Shown in pieces: positions 28,885 to 39,054 of a stretch of 64,000 nucleotides of DNA. Below the pieces are notes generated by a model. The model was not told where the DNA came from, ran no database searches, and saw nothing but the letters and a program-made list of their open reading frames with translations. Within the stretch, counting starts at the first letter, position 1. Each line of letters begins with the position of its first letter. The stretch spans positions 1,198,786-1,262,785 of the forward strand of contig RPFO01000034.1 of assembly GCA_009746045.1 (NCBI GenBank), in the 5' to 3' direction. The position numbers and the translations under genes were made by a program. The DNA comes from Mesostigma viride (lineage: Eukaryota; Streptophyta; Mesostigmatophyceae; Mesostigmatales; Mesostigmataceae).

Positions 28885-31524
28885 GGGGACGTGGCGCGCC
28901 GAATATTTTCCGCGCGAAAAAATTCGCGGCACCGGCCGTACCGTGAAAAGTGGGTGCTCCGTGCGCGCACCACTAGCGGAAGTGGCCATGGCGACTGCGT
29001 TTAGGCGAAACTAGCAATGTAGGGCTAGAGAAATGCCAAAAAAATGCTTGGATGTCGAAGACGATGATTTAATGATGTTGGATTGCGGCGGCAAGTGGCT
29101 GGTTTACAATATCGCTGCTTTCTTTTACTGCCATCGGCATGGGGGGTAATCTGCATTTTTTGGTCGCGCGGAATAAAATAGAATTCGTGATTGCGGCAGT
29201 AAATTCTCAGTTTTGGGGGTCTTTTTGACCGTGAAGGATGCATTCATATCGGTAGCATCGAATTCTAAACCGAACGGGTGCTTTTTGCTACATTTTCGGC
29301 CATTCTCTGTAAGTATTTTTTCAGGCCTGCGCAGTGCATGTCGGAACCTTCCATGGAAGAACGGCCGTTGTTGCGCGCCTGGGCGAGGGATCTACGAGGG
29401 CAAGGTATAGATTTGTGGCGACTGTTATCTACTATCAGTTCTTTCTTCGAAGAGCTCATCGTTCGAAGTTTTTTGCGTTCGTTTTGGTCAGTTTCCGCCA
29501 GTTAACTCTCCGTTGCTTGCCGTCGTGTTGACGAATACCTGGCAGCTTTAGCTTGTTTTCGTTGATGTCTTGATCAAATCCGCTTCAGTCTCAGCCGATA
29601 GATCCTAGGGAAGGCGTAAGGGATTTCATAGCACGTGTTCTGGCAAGGATGTTGTGCGTATGGACGCTTCTTGTTGTGTGATAGTGACGCACCCTTTCCT
29701 CGCAGCGGCATCACAGCGGTCAGAAGCTGAACGGCCGCCACTGGTTTCTTTGCATTTTATCGTGCAGGGAAGGAATTTTTTAAATCGACGATCATGTTGG
29801 AGATATTGCATTTGTGTGACTGCATGTAGATAGCTGCCATCATTGGTTTATTTGAGCTTTCCTTGTTATGATGATGTGACAAGACAGCAATGTTGCTGAG
29901 CCAACCATGGTTGACATGGTTGACTGCATACAAGCTTTGTATGCCATGATCTCCTTGGTTCCTTGCCCTCCATAGTTCCAGTTTGTTGCCCATGTCGGGT
30001 AGTGCAGTTAAGGAGTTGTTGCTGTGTTGGTAAGCTTGGTTGGCATAACCCTTACAATCTAACCTGGGAGAAACATAGAAAATGCTGGTAATGCATGTTA
30101 GTGCCATAATCATTATTGCTATTCACGTACTTATAAGTCTGGCCATGCTCGAGGGACGGTGAAGGAGTATGAGGTGCGTGGCCACCCCTTTGTACTTCAC
30201 AACATATTCAGCATGGATTTGATCCATGTTGATGGCATGTAAAGTGTGATTGTGTTTACTTGCTTTCTGAGTGGTCCTTAGCGCCTTGTCAGGTAGTGAG
30301 TGGTCGTCTAGGAAACCCATCAGTGCGTGCCACAGTGACCCCCAACCTTGAGCATGTGTCGTCATCAGTGTGCTAGAGTTAATTATATGTGCTTTTGATC
30401 ATAGATTTGCTGAGTTCTTGGCATGAAGTTTACAAGGTAACCTTGGGTAGAGTATAGTGTATGCTCTCTTGGCATGTATGCCTAGCGATCGTGTTGCTAT
30501 GCTTGCGCTGGCAAGGTTGGCCATGCCGAGGGCAGGTGAGGGAAGATGTGGTGCCTAGCCGTTTGCTTATGTTTTGTGATCGAGTGGGGCATGCTTTCTG
30601 GCTTTTTGGATGGAAAACAGCATGCCTAAGTGGCCATATACAAAGAAACCCCCCCTTAAGCTTATGTTCAGGTTTTAGCACGCATAACCTTATTACTTGA
30701 GCAAGACTTGTCGGAATGACCTGTGTTAAGGGTGGCTGCCACGACGTGATGCAAAGGGAGGGGCAGGGGGACGATGGGGAAGGTAGTAGTGATGATGAGA
30801 ATGATGTTGATAATATTCCTTGCCTTGCATGTGCTTCCCCGGATGAAATTGACGGTGTCCCTTTCCTGCTGTGCAGCACATTCGGGTGCAAGGGAGGACT
30901 GCATGGGTGCTGCGCTGACCCCCCGTTGACTAAGGAGCCCAAGGGGGATTGGTTTTGCCCTGCCTGCCTTGTGCAGGATGCTTACAAGGGCTGATATAGT
31001 GACATTTTCTGTTTTAGCGGGCATTTTTTTTAAAACACGTCTGACGCAATAACTTGAGCTAGACTTGTCGGAATGACCTGGGACTTGGAACACTGCTGTC
31101 CCCCTGTTAGCCGGAATTTTTGTTGATTTTGTGGCCTTATCGGAAGTGTTTATGATATGTTTATTCCCAATGTCCGGTAAAAAATGACCTGTTTTGCGGG
31201 AAAATTAATAACTGTTCAAGGTTTTGCCATTTCCATGATGTAAATAGCTCAGCAAGCTACAAACTCAGGGAACTATATGACCTTGATTTTTGGTAGCCAA
31301 CAAATAAGTGCATTGGCTGGGGCATACTCAGCCCTAATTAGCGTCTTTTGCTATTTATAGCGCATTATTGGCGTATATATGGGGGTAGTACCCCCAACAA
31401 GTGCATGGACAACTCACTAGAGATGTTATTTAGTGCCCCCAATCATAATTCAGCATTGTGCAAATGAATTTCAAGTGATATTAGCATATGTCAGATTTTT
31501 TGGGTTTTGGGGTGCCACCTCCCC
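28885..31524. mobile_element. 2.6-kb TIR element with TTAA target duplication, element 1
   Basis: Termini are inverted: left GGGGACGTGGCGCGCC, right complement GGGGAGGTGGCACCCC. TTAA flanks both sides (28,881-28,884 and 31,525-31,528). Removing the element and one TTAA restores the interrupted minisatellite unit exactly, which proves the boundaries. TTAA duplication is typical of piggyBac and Kolobok superfamilies; I see no transposase, so the copy is probably non-autonomous. It carries the PHD-finger ORF. A sub-terminal hairpin (CGCGCGAAAAAATTCGCGG region) is shared with element 2. Confidence 0.82.
30716..30994 (+). CDS. PHD-type zinc finger protein (92 aa), within TTAA element 1
   Basis: One uninterrupted frame from ATG to TGA. 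After an acidic stretch (GDDGEGSSDDENDVD, residues 18-32) comes a canonical C4HC3 PHD finger: C36-x2-C39-x13-C53-x4-C58-x4-H63-x2-C66-x14-C81-x2-C84, with the conserved tryptophan W79 two residues before C81. PHD fingers bind histone H3 tails, often K4-methylated. The aromatic-cage residues cannot be judged with confidence. The ORF sits inside a DNA transposon-like element and is flanked by a direct repeat (ACTTGTCGGAATGACCTG at about 30,704 and 31,063). It may be a separate small protein, one exon of a transposon protein, or a captured host exon. The related element 2 lacks it. Confidence 0.72.
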   Translation: MTCVKGGCHDVMQREGQGDDGEGSSDDENDVDNIPCLACASPDEIDGVPFLLCSTFGCKGGLHGCCADPPLTKEPKGDWFCPACLVQDAYKG

Positions 31525-31720
31525 TTAATCGGCACGAGTACTATTAATGGGCACGAGTACTATTAACGGGCACGAGTACTATTCATCGGCACGAGTACTA
31601 TAAATGGGCACGAGTACTATTAATGGGCACGAGTACTATAAATGGGCACGAGTACTATAAATGGGCTCGAGTACTATAAATGGGCACGAGTTCTATAAGT
31701 GGGCACGACAACTACTGCAT
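31525..31720. repeat. ~20-bp minisatellite, right half
   Basis: Nine or ten copies of GGGCACGAGTACTATAAAT/TTAAT continue the array interrupted at 28,884. Confidence 0.93.
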
Positions 31721-32466
31721 GGGCGTGATTGCTGCATGCAGGCGCACACACAATACAGCCCCGCTCCCAATGGTCAATACCATCCCATCGCCTTCAGGAC
31801 CACCACGGATGATGCTAAGGACGGGATCACCCTTGGCCGGGCATAACAGAGACACAGCGGCAAGCAAACAGCAATATTTGCTCATGAGTACCAACACGGG
31901 CATGTCAACTGGCTGGTGTCCGACTAGTCACAAGCCTCATTATACGAGGACGCCGGAGACTCTCAAACTTCTAAGATTATACTGCCATTACTGTGAGTAG
32001 TAGGCATGTAGTTGTGAGATGGGAATGGGCATTAACCCAGGCCACCCAGATACTTTTGTTGTCATTATTAATATTATTTGATGCACTATCACAAAAGCCA
32101 ACGACGCATGGAAACCACTATGTGGCCTGCGACGTTGCAACAGTTTTGCACCCTCGCAATCTTGCCCCCTGTACCTTAGGTATTGGCCCTTCTAGTGAGC
32201 CTAGCGCCTTTATCAATGTTGTGCCAGTGACATCACCCACAATCGCACGAACAAGCCCTTCAATCATCCTACCCTCAATCCTAGCCATCCTACGACAGCA
32301 GAACCCCTATCACGCCATGGGCACCAACCACCTTTGCACTAGTGGACCCCTATTTGAACCGCCATCCCTGCCGTGCTCTTGCCGCCCTCCCTAAGCAGGA
32401 CAAGCATCAGCAGCATCAATTTCAGCAGAGAATACTACTATTTAGATTCAGCGGCATGGCACCCAC

Positions 32467-32625
32467 CTTCGCACTTGTGGTCCTGCTCATTGCAGCGGTT
32501 GGCGAATGGGCACGGCGCCTGCCCCTCGTGGCACGTGAGATAGGGCGGTGGGTCCCACCAAGGGGAGCACTTCTCCGGACCGTTGCACCAGATCCCATCG
32601 TCGCACTCAGCATCGTTAGTACAGC
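32467..32625 (-). CDS. Exon encoding a cysteine-rich extracellular-type repeat
   Basis: A 159-bp exon-like stretch runs from acceptor CTAACAG to donor GTGGGTG, with split codons at both ends. It has ten cysteines in 52 residues: CTNDAECDDGIWCNGPEKC, then CHEGQAPC and C-x5-6-C to the end. The C-x5-C-D-D-G-x2-C-N-G-x-E-x-C pattern is common in secreted or cell-surface cysteine-rich repeats, often in tandem. A minus-strand stretch at about 33,130-33,255 (VCPLYEFVANV, CMPDTPVCDN) might be a further exon, but phases do not obviously match. The rest of the gene was not found. G-rich homopolymer sequence and a LINE fragment lie upstream. Confidence 0.55.
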
Positions 32626-32676
32626 CTGTTAGGAGGGGGGAGGGGGGAGGGGGAGGGGGGGGGGGGGGGGGGGGGC
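32626..32676. repeat. G-rich homopolymer tract
   Basis: Runs of G interrupted by single A, ending in about 23 consecutive G. On the minus strand it is a poly-C tract just upstream of the cysteine-rich exon acceptor, acting as part of an extreme pyrimidine tract. Confidence 0.9.
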
Positions 32677-32751
32677 GTATTACGGTAACAACATGGCGAG
32701 AGGGAAGTAGCCGAGGATACTGGCGAGGGTAGGCACTGCATGCGACATGAA

Positions 32752-33049
32752 TTAATTAATTAATTAATTAGGAACATAACTCCGTTGGGAGTATATGTAG
32801 CACATAGCCCTGAGAAGGGGCATATGAGCCTATAATACATTCTAAGCTACTTCCTGCAAGGGTGGGAATGTAAACAACACTTGCTCTAGGTGCACCAGGG
32901 CACCCGCACCCTCATGGTCTATCACGCTATGCCCGGGTAAGGGGGGAGCATGCCTGTGAGGGGGAAGATCATCATGGCTATTCAAGAGCTATGGCATGGC
33001 TTCTCAGCAGAGAGTGACTCCCTGCATGGGCACAGCATTACTAAATAAA
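32752..33049 (-). mobile_element. 5'-truncated LINE 3' UTR fragment
   Basis: It starts with a (TTAA)n tail and is almost identical to the 3' UTR at 37,827-38,125. It is bracketed by a 12-bp target duplication, ATGCGACATGAA (32,740-32,751 and 33,050-33,061). Confidence 0.88.
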
Positions 33050-33454
33050 ATGCGACATGAAGCGCGGTCGCAACACAGCCCTAGCTCGCACGCACAAGTA
33101 CTTGATGTTCACAGTTTGAGGATCACAGGCCGCTGTTCACAAAAAGTTTAGGATTATCGCAAACAGGGGTATCCGGCATGCAGACGAAAGCGCTATCCAA
33201 AGTTGAGAAGGCCATCACGTTTGCTACAAACTCGTACAGGGGGCATACGTAGGCTGTAGAACTTGCAGGTAAAAACAACTTGCTTTCGGCTATCTGGTGT
33301 CAGCTGTTTGGCTGATACTCTTCCTAACCTGTGTGTGCTTTGGGCCTTGTGTCTGTGTCGCACAGACATCGACCAGGTCAACGGTTGTTTACCGTGCCAG
33401 GTCCGCGGTACATTGCTTCAGGCTTAAGGATCGAAGCCCTCGAGTCTGTGGTGC

Positions 33455-33660
33455 ACATACTTATTCTGTTAACGTTACTTCAACGAGGACTACACTATAT
33501 ACTTATCTATACTTATTATGTGAACGCTACTTAACGAGGACTAAATACTATATACTTTCTATACTCATTCTGTTAACGTTACTTAACGAGGACTACACTA
33601 TGTACATATCTATACTTATTATGTGAACGCTACTTAACGAGGACTAAATACTCTACAGTG
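33455..33660. repeat. ~60-bp tandem repeat
   Basis: Three to four copies containing GTTACTTAACGAGGACTA, alternating TTCTGTTAACG and TTATGTGAACG starts. One more copy of the TTACTTAACGAGGAC core is at 40,455, at the end of the small minus-strand gene. Confidence 0.85.
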
Positions 33661-33715
33661 TATATAGTTATATATACTACACACTATACACTGTACACCT
33701 CCCCCACACGTTTAA

Positions 33716-36319
33716 GGTGACGGTCCCGGCGCGAATTTTTTGGCGCCGAAAAAATTCGCGGTACCCGTCCGTACCGTGAAAAAGTGGTGCACGGTGCGCG
33801 CACCACTACCGGAGCTGGCCATGGCGACGTGGTTTCAGGCAGAGTAGAAAAAGATAGCTCGCGGCATGCAGAGAAACTGAGCGAATCTTAAAGACGATGA
33901 GTAAATGATAATACTTCTCAGCGGAGTTTGCGTTTTTTGCAGTGTCGATGATTTTATTGATGACCATCGCCACGGGGGTCCAATCTGAAGTTTTCGTCGA
34001 GAGGAATAAATTAGAATGCACGCTGACGGCGGTGATTGTCAGGTTTAATGGGCTTTACCTAGCGTCAAGGATGCGTTTAAATTGTTATTGGTAAAGCTTT
34101 TAAAAAAAATGCCGGGTTTCGGCAAGATTTCCTTCATGATCGGTAAGACACTCTCCAGGCTCGCGGGATGCGCGTCTTATTATTCAATGGAAGGTTGTTC
34201 TTTCCTGCGCCGCTGGGCGAAGGACAACGCCGGTAATGGTACGATCGTGTGCTCAGCGTCACCCTATGGATGTTTCGCTTCCTTTATGGGTTATCAACGC
34301 AAGTTTTCGGCTTCTTTCCGTGCAGTTAGCGCCAGGTAGAATGCCATTCCGTGCTGCGCATCGCCAAATTCCTGGCACCTTTTAGTGGTTTTTATGTACG
34401 TTGCATGGCTGGGACGTGTCAAAGCGTGAGCCGTGGCATGCCGTCAAGTTGTCAGGGATTTGCTGAGTGGTTTCTTGGAAGGAGATTGCTTACAGCACTC
34501 AGTTTTGTGTGAATATTGACGCAGCCTTTCTTAGCAGCGGCCTCATTGTGGTTAGAGGCTCACAAGCTTGAGGTTGTTTCTTGGCAAACAATTGCGCTGG
34601 AAAGAAAGGTGGCAGTGGTTGTTCTGAGGGCCATACTGCATGGGTGGAACTGCACGTAGGTAGGGGTTATCTTTGTCTTGTTGGCCTTTCTCCCGCTAAT
34701 GGGAGAGACCTAATTCATATGCTAGCAAGGCAAGGTAACCATGGTAAGAAGCCTTGGCAAGCAGCATGTATGATACTTATGCTTTCTCTGTGGACTGTCT
34801 GTTGTTACCCTTGGTTGGGCAATTAGTGGATATGGCTTTCCAGGGTGTGTTTGAATTCGGACAGCTTGGTTTTGGGATGATGCCCACACCATGAACTGGA
34901 ATATGCATTAGAAGTGTTGGCTAGGCATGCAGAGCTACCTGCCTCATTGTTGTGCACACACGCAACAGGTTGCCCGTGTCGAGGTAAGGCAAGGGCACAT
35001 GACGTGCCCAGCCACCTCCTTGTACATTGTGGTCAAATTGGGCATGGTGAGGAGCCTTTTGGATGGCATAGGAAGTGTTAGTGTGCCTTAATACTCACTA
35101 TTGCCTTCCTTAGCGTCTGCACAGGTGGCAAACTGCCAAACGCTATAACTTCTACGTTTGTACTCAGAATGAGCTCAGATTTTGTGGCATTAATTGTCGA
35201 TATGTGTAGTATTTGTGTATATCTCCCCAGGCTAGACACGTGTGTAGTACTCCTACACACAGATCTCGAGTGATTTATCTAGTACCAAATCCGAAAGGCT
35301 TGCATCACTCCCCGGACAGGAGAACTTTTGCGGATGACTGTAGGTGTAAGTTGGCGATGCCATGGTATCCGGAGACGTCCGTCCTATAGTCAGCAAAATT
35401 GGTGCGAGAGGTCCCCAGTTCGATTCCGGTCGGATTCATTTGCAGATCGCGTTTTCCGCGTTTTCCGCGGCCTGGCACTGAACGCAAAGGTTTTCACCTT
35501 TGCGGAGTGTCTGATCAGAATATACGCTTGGCTGATTTCGATAGTACCGGCTACGCCCCCTTCTACTAAAAAGAAGGATTCAGCCGTGTTCAGCCCGTCT
35601 CACGGTGCGAGACTGAACAAGTCTCGCGTGCAGACACGTGTGTAGTACTCCTACACACAGATCTCGAGTGATTTATCTAGTACCAAATCCGAAAGGCTTG
35701 CATCACTCCCCGGACAGGAGAACTTTTGCGGATGACTGTAGGTGTAAGTTGGCGATGCCATGGTATCCGGAGACGTCCGTCCTATAGTCAGCAAAATTGG
35801 TGCGAGAGGTCCCCAGTTCGATTCCGGTCGGATTCATTTGCAGATCGCGTTTTCCGCGTTTTCCGCGGCCTGGCACTGAACGCAAAGGTTTTCACCTTTG
35901 CGGAGTGTCTGATCAGAATATCTCCCCAGGCTCTAAATATGTGTTTTTTATTTGATTTATTTTTTTCAGCCTAGAAAAGTACGGTTTTTAGGGGAAAATT
36001 AATAACTTCAATAATACTCATCATTCCGGGGCTCCAATTAGGTAGGCAACCTCACCATATACGATTTTGTATGGGAATATATTGAAACATGAGTAATTGT
36101 GCCCCCATTGTCCTAGGGGATATGCCCCTAGAGTAGCGTCTTTTGTCCGTTTTTGCGTAATACCGGTCACTAAAAGGGGTATATACCCCCCATCAGTGGG
36201 TGGGATGGACCCCCACACATCCCATTTACATGGCAAAATCATAGTTTGGGTGCCCCAAGGCCAGCTTTGCATCTTATTCCATATTATGGTTTTGGGGGGT
36301 CTGGCATAGGACCCTCACC
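33716..36319. mobile_element. 2.6-kb TIR element with TTAA target duplication, element 2
   Basis: Termini: left GGTGACGGTCCCGGC, right complement GGTGAGGGTCCTATG; TTAA at 33,712-33,715 and 36,320-36,323. It shares the first ~200 bp with element 1 (GTACCGTGAAAA, GTGCGCGCACCACTA, TGGCCATGGCGAC) and a near-perfect sub-terminal hairpin: CGCGAATTTTTT, loop, AAAAAATTCGCG. No transposase is recognised. It contains a later SINE-like dimer at 35,234-35,917. Confidence 0.78.
35234..35917 (+). mobile_element. SINE-like structured repeat, copy 2 (tandem dimer, 398-bp period)
   Basis: Two head-to-tail units; the second lacks the 108-bp linker half. It is bracketed by a 15-bp target duplication, ATATCTCCCCAGGCT (35,219-35,233 and 35,918-35,932), so the dimer inserted as one molecule. 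Per unit: 5' hairpin GTGTGTAG/CTACACAC; A-box-like TGTAAGTTGG; B-box GTTCGATTCC (35,418 in unit 1); hairpin CGCAAAGGT-TTTC-ACCTTTGCG; and in the linker a long hairpin GTCTC-ACGGTGC-GAGAC. The strand does not encode a protein. Confidence 0.8.
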
Positions 36320-36596
36320 TTAAGGTTCCCATGTTTAAGATCTTGAGACCCTGAATTTAGGAAATTCAGATTTAAGATCGCAGGGCTGGTTTTGGGCAAA
36401 AGATCTTAAAGTAGGTACAATGGGCTGGTCAGTGGTATGCGATCTAGATTATGTACTCAGGTATACCGCATCAGGTTTAAGATCGCCTACAGCTCTCAAC
36501 CTTTAAAGTCGTCACCCCTGGATTTGATATTAGGTTTAAGACCGCGGCCCTGGGTCGGCCGGACCCCAATCTTAAACGTGGGGGGCGGGGGGTTGT

Positions 36597-36805
36597 ACAC
36601 TATCCGCTATCCGCTATCCGCTATCCGCTATCCGCTATCCGCTATCCGCTATCCGCTATCCGCTATCCGCTATCCGCTATCCGCTATCCGCTATCCGCTA
36701 TCCGCTATCCGCTATCCGCTATCCGCTATACACTATCCATTATACACTATCCATTATCCACTATACACTATACACTATACACTATACACTATACACTATA
36801 CACTA
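36597..36805. repeat. 7-bp arrays (ATCCGCT)n then (TATACAC)n
   Basis: About 18 units of ATCCGCT, then transitional units (ATCCATT), then TATACAC units. The TATACAC array continues in pieces at 37,105-37,150, 39,014-39,054 and 40,408-40,432, interrupted by mobile elements. Confidence 0.95.
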
Positions 36806-37104
36806 CCGTAGTGGCTCTTATATCAGTACGCCTAATTATGTACGAATCGACCCCGTACAGGCCGAAAAAAAACCTCCTTCCGGCCTCGTACATCCCAAGA
36901 TATCACCCTCAGATGCTACGATATACGTATGAGGGGCTTCCATATGTTGTCCCTAGGGTACTGCCTCCCAAATATACCTACGATATACCCTTACGATATA
37001 CCTACGTACACTAAGAAAAAATCCCCAAAACCCCGTACGCGTAACAAAAATCGCTAAAAGCCCTCGTACGATAATTAAGCGTACACATATAAGAGCCACT
37101 ACGG
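36806..37104. mobile_element. 299-bp MITE with TA target duplication, copy 1 (intact)
   Basis: Perfect inverted ends CCGTAGTGGCTCTTATAT, with weaker inverted similarity continuing for about 45 bp. TA at 36,804-36,805 and 37,105-37,106. Excising it with one TA restores the TATACAC array. It is Tc1/mariner (Stowaway)-like by target site; no coding capacity. Confidence 0.88.
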
Positions 37105-37291
37105 TATACACTATACACTATCCACTATACACTATACACTATACACTACCGTAGTGGCTCTTATATCAGTACGCCTAATTATGTACGAATCGACCCCGTA
37201 CAGGCCGAAAAAAAACCTCCTTCCGGCCTCGTACATCCCAAGATATCACCCTCAGATGCTACGATATACGTATGAGGGGCTTCCATATGTT

Positions 37292-37779
37292 CTGATCAGA
37301 CACTCCGCAAAGGTGAAAACCTTTGCGTTCAGTGCCGGGCCGCGGAAAACGCGGAAAACGCGATCTGCAAATGAATCCGACCGGAATCGAACTGGGGACC
37401 TCTCGCACCAATTTTGCTGACTATAGGACGGACGTCTCCGGTTACCATGGCATCGCCAACTTACACCTACAGTCATCCGCAAAAGTTCTCCTGTCCGGGG
37501 AGTGATGCAAGCCTTTCGGATTTGGTACTAGATAAATCACTCGAGATCTGTGTGTAGGAGTACTACACACGTGTCTGCACGCGAGACTTGTTCAGTCTCG
37601 CACCGTGAGACGGGCTGAACACGGCTGAATCCTTCTTTAGAAGGGGGCGTAGCCGGTACTATCGAAATCAGCCAAGCGTATATTCTGATCAGACACTCCG
37701 CAAAGGTGAAAACCTTTGCGTTCAGTGCCGGGCCGCGGAAAACGCGGAAAACGCGATCTGCAAATGAATCCGACCGGAA
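37292..37779 (-). mobile_element. SINE-like structured repeat, copy 3 (1.2-unit multimer)
   Basis: On the minus strand it starts inside the B-box region, runs through the 3' end and the 108-bp linker, then through one whole unit. It is bracketed by a 20-bp target duplication, ATGAGGGGCTTCCATATGTT (37,272-37,291 and 37,780-37,799). Period is 396 bp. Confidence 0.82.
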
Positions 37780-37826
37780 ATGAGGGGCTTCCATATGTTG
37801 TCCCTAGGGTACTGCCTCCCAAATAT

Positions 37827-38872
37827 TAATTAATTAATTAGGAACATAACTCCGTTGGGAGTATATGTAGCACATAGCCCTGAGAAGGGGCATATGGGCC
37901 TATAATACATTCTAAGCTACTTCCTGCAAGGGTGGGAATGTAAACAACACTTGCTCTAGGTGCACCAGGGCACCCGCACCCTCATGGTCTATCACGCTAT
38001 GCCCGGGTAAGGGGGGAGCATGCCTGTGAGGGGGAAGATCATCATGGCTATACAAGAGCTATGGCATGGCTTCTCAGCAGAGAGTGACTCCCTGCATGGG
38101 CACAACATTACTAAATAAGGCTATGCATCGTCTGGAGTGTGGCACATCATAGGCACACATGTACATGATTAAATAAAGCGCGGGGCTTAGCTGGGATAGT
38201 GCCTCTAGGAGGCGTACATGTACATGGCCACGGTCTATCTATTCTGCACTACTACTGCTGTATTCCCCTAAGCTGGGGCGTCTGGAGTCGCTGGGGCCGC
38301 GGGGGGGGGGGGTCGCCTGCCAGGGCTTGTGGCCGACGTAGATGGCCGCCCCCTTCCAGTACACCGGCTGCCCCGCCTTGGTCTGCCGGAGCTGGAGGTA
38401 GGTCGGCCATAGCTCCCGTCGCCGTTGTTGCTGCGCCAGGGTCAAGTCGTCATCAAGGGTGAAGAGAGTCTTCTCGAGCCGCTTGCGGCGTCTGAGAAAA
38501 GAAATCTTGTCCGCCGGGGTCTTAAAGGTGAGGAGGAGCGGGGGCGGCCCTGCCTTACCCCGCGCGCGGGGAAGGCGGTGGGCAGCCAGCTCTATCTCAC
38601 CGTTAAGGCCCATGCGACCAAGGATTTCTCTCTCAAACGCACGCAAAAGCTTCTCGGAATTCTCACCTTCCTCCATCTTGAAGTTCTTGACAATGACGTT
38701 GAGGCTGCGCTTGGCGAGCTCGGCCTCCTCGCGGAGGTCAAGCGTCTGCCGTTGAAGCTGGGCTGCGACGGCGGAGGTGGTGGAGGTGGTATGTTGCTTA
38801 AGCATGTCCGCCCAGGTGGTGATGGGAGGAGCATCGCCGGCCAGGCCAGCCGAGGCTGGCTTGGCGGCAATG
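37827..38872 (-). mobile_element. LINE-derived element: ORF1-like segment plus 3' UTR, no RT
   Basis: Target duplication TCCCAAATAT (37,817-37,826 and 38,873-38,882). From the (TTAA)n tail, a ~400-bp 3' UTR leads to an open minus-strand frame ending at 38,239. It resembles L1 ORF1p: coiled-coil (LDLREEAELAKRSLNVIVKN), RRM-like part (LPRARGKAGPPPLLLTF, PADKISFLRRRKRL) and C-terminal part (LDDDLTLAQQQRRRELWPTY, YWKGAAIYVG). ORF1p binds RNA as a trimer in L1. There is no RT between this ORF and the 3' UTR. The upstream frame beyond 38,872 is MITE sequence, so the ORF is 5'-truncated by insertion. Confidence 0.8.
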
Positions 38873-39054
38873 TCCCAAATATACCTACGATATACCCTTA
38901 CGATATACCTACGTACACTAAGAAAAAATCCCCAAAACCCCGTACGCGTAACAAAAATCGCTAAAAGCCCTCGTACGATAATTAAGCGTACACATATAAG
39001 AGCCACTACGGTATACACTATACACTATACACTATACACTATACACTATACACT

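Larger units (their letters stand above)
37153..39013. mobile_element. MITE copy 2, disrupted by two nested insertions
   Basis: Left part about 37,153-37,291, middle 37,780-37,826, right part 38,873 to about 39,013. Joined, it matches the intact copy at 36,806. The insertions are a SINE-like multimer (37,292-37,779) and a LINE fragment (37,827-38,872), each with its own target duplication. Confidence 0.87.

Noticed and set aside
35418-35427. Genuine tRNA gene
   Set aside because: The B-box is good but T-stem pairing is poor and no acceptor or anticodon stem can be drawn.
35234-35917. Hammerhead ribozyme in the multimeric repeat
   Set aside because: CTGATCAG occurs but no CTGANGA followed by GAAA with suitable stems was found by eye; left as a test.
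35228-35930. Duplicated 60-105-aa ORFs in the SINE-like units
   Set aside because: The unit has RNA-type hairpins and a Pol III box; frames differ between copies and are short.
36597-36805. Telomeric repeat
   Set aside because: ATCCGCT and TATACAC are 7-mers but do not match TTTAGGG or TTTTAGGG.
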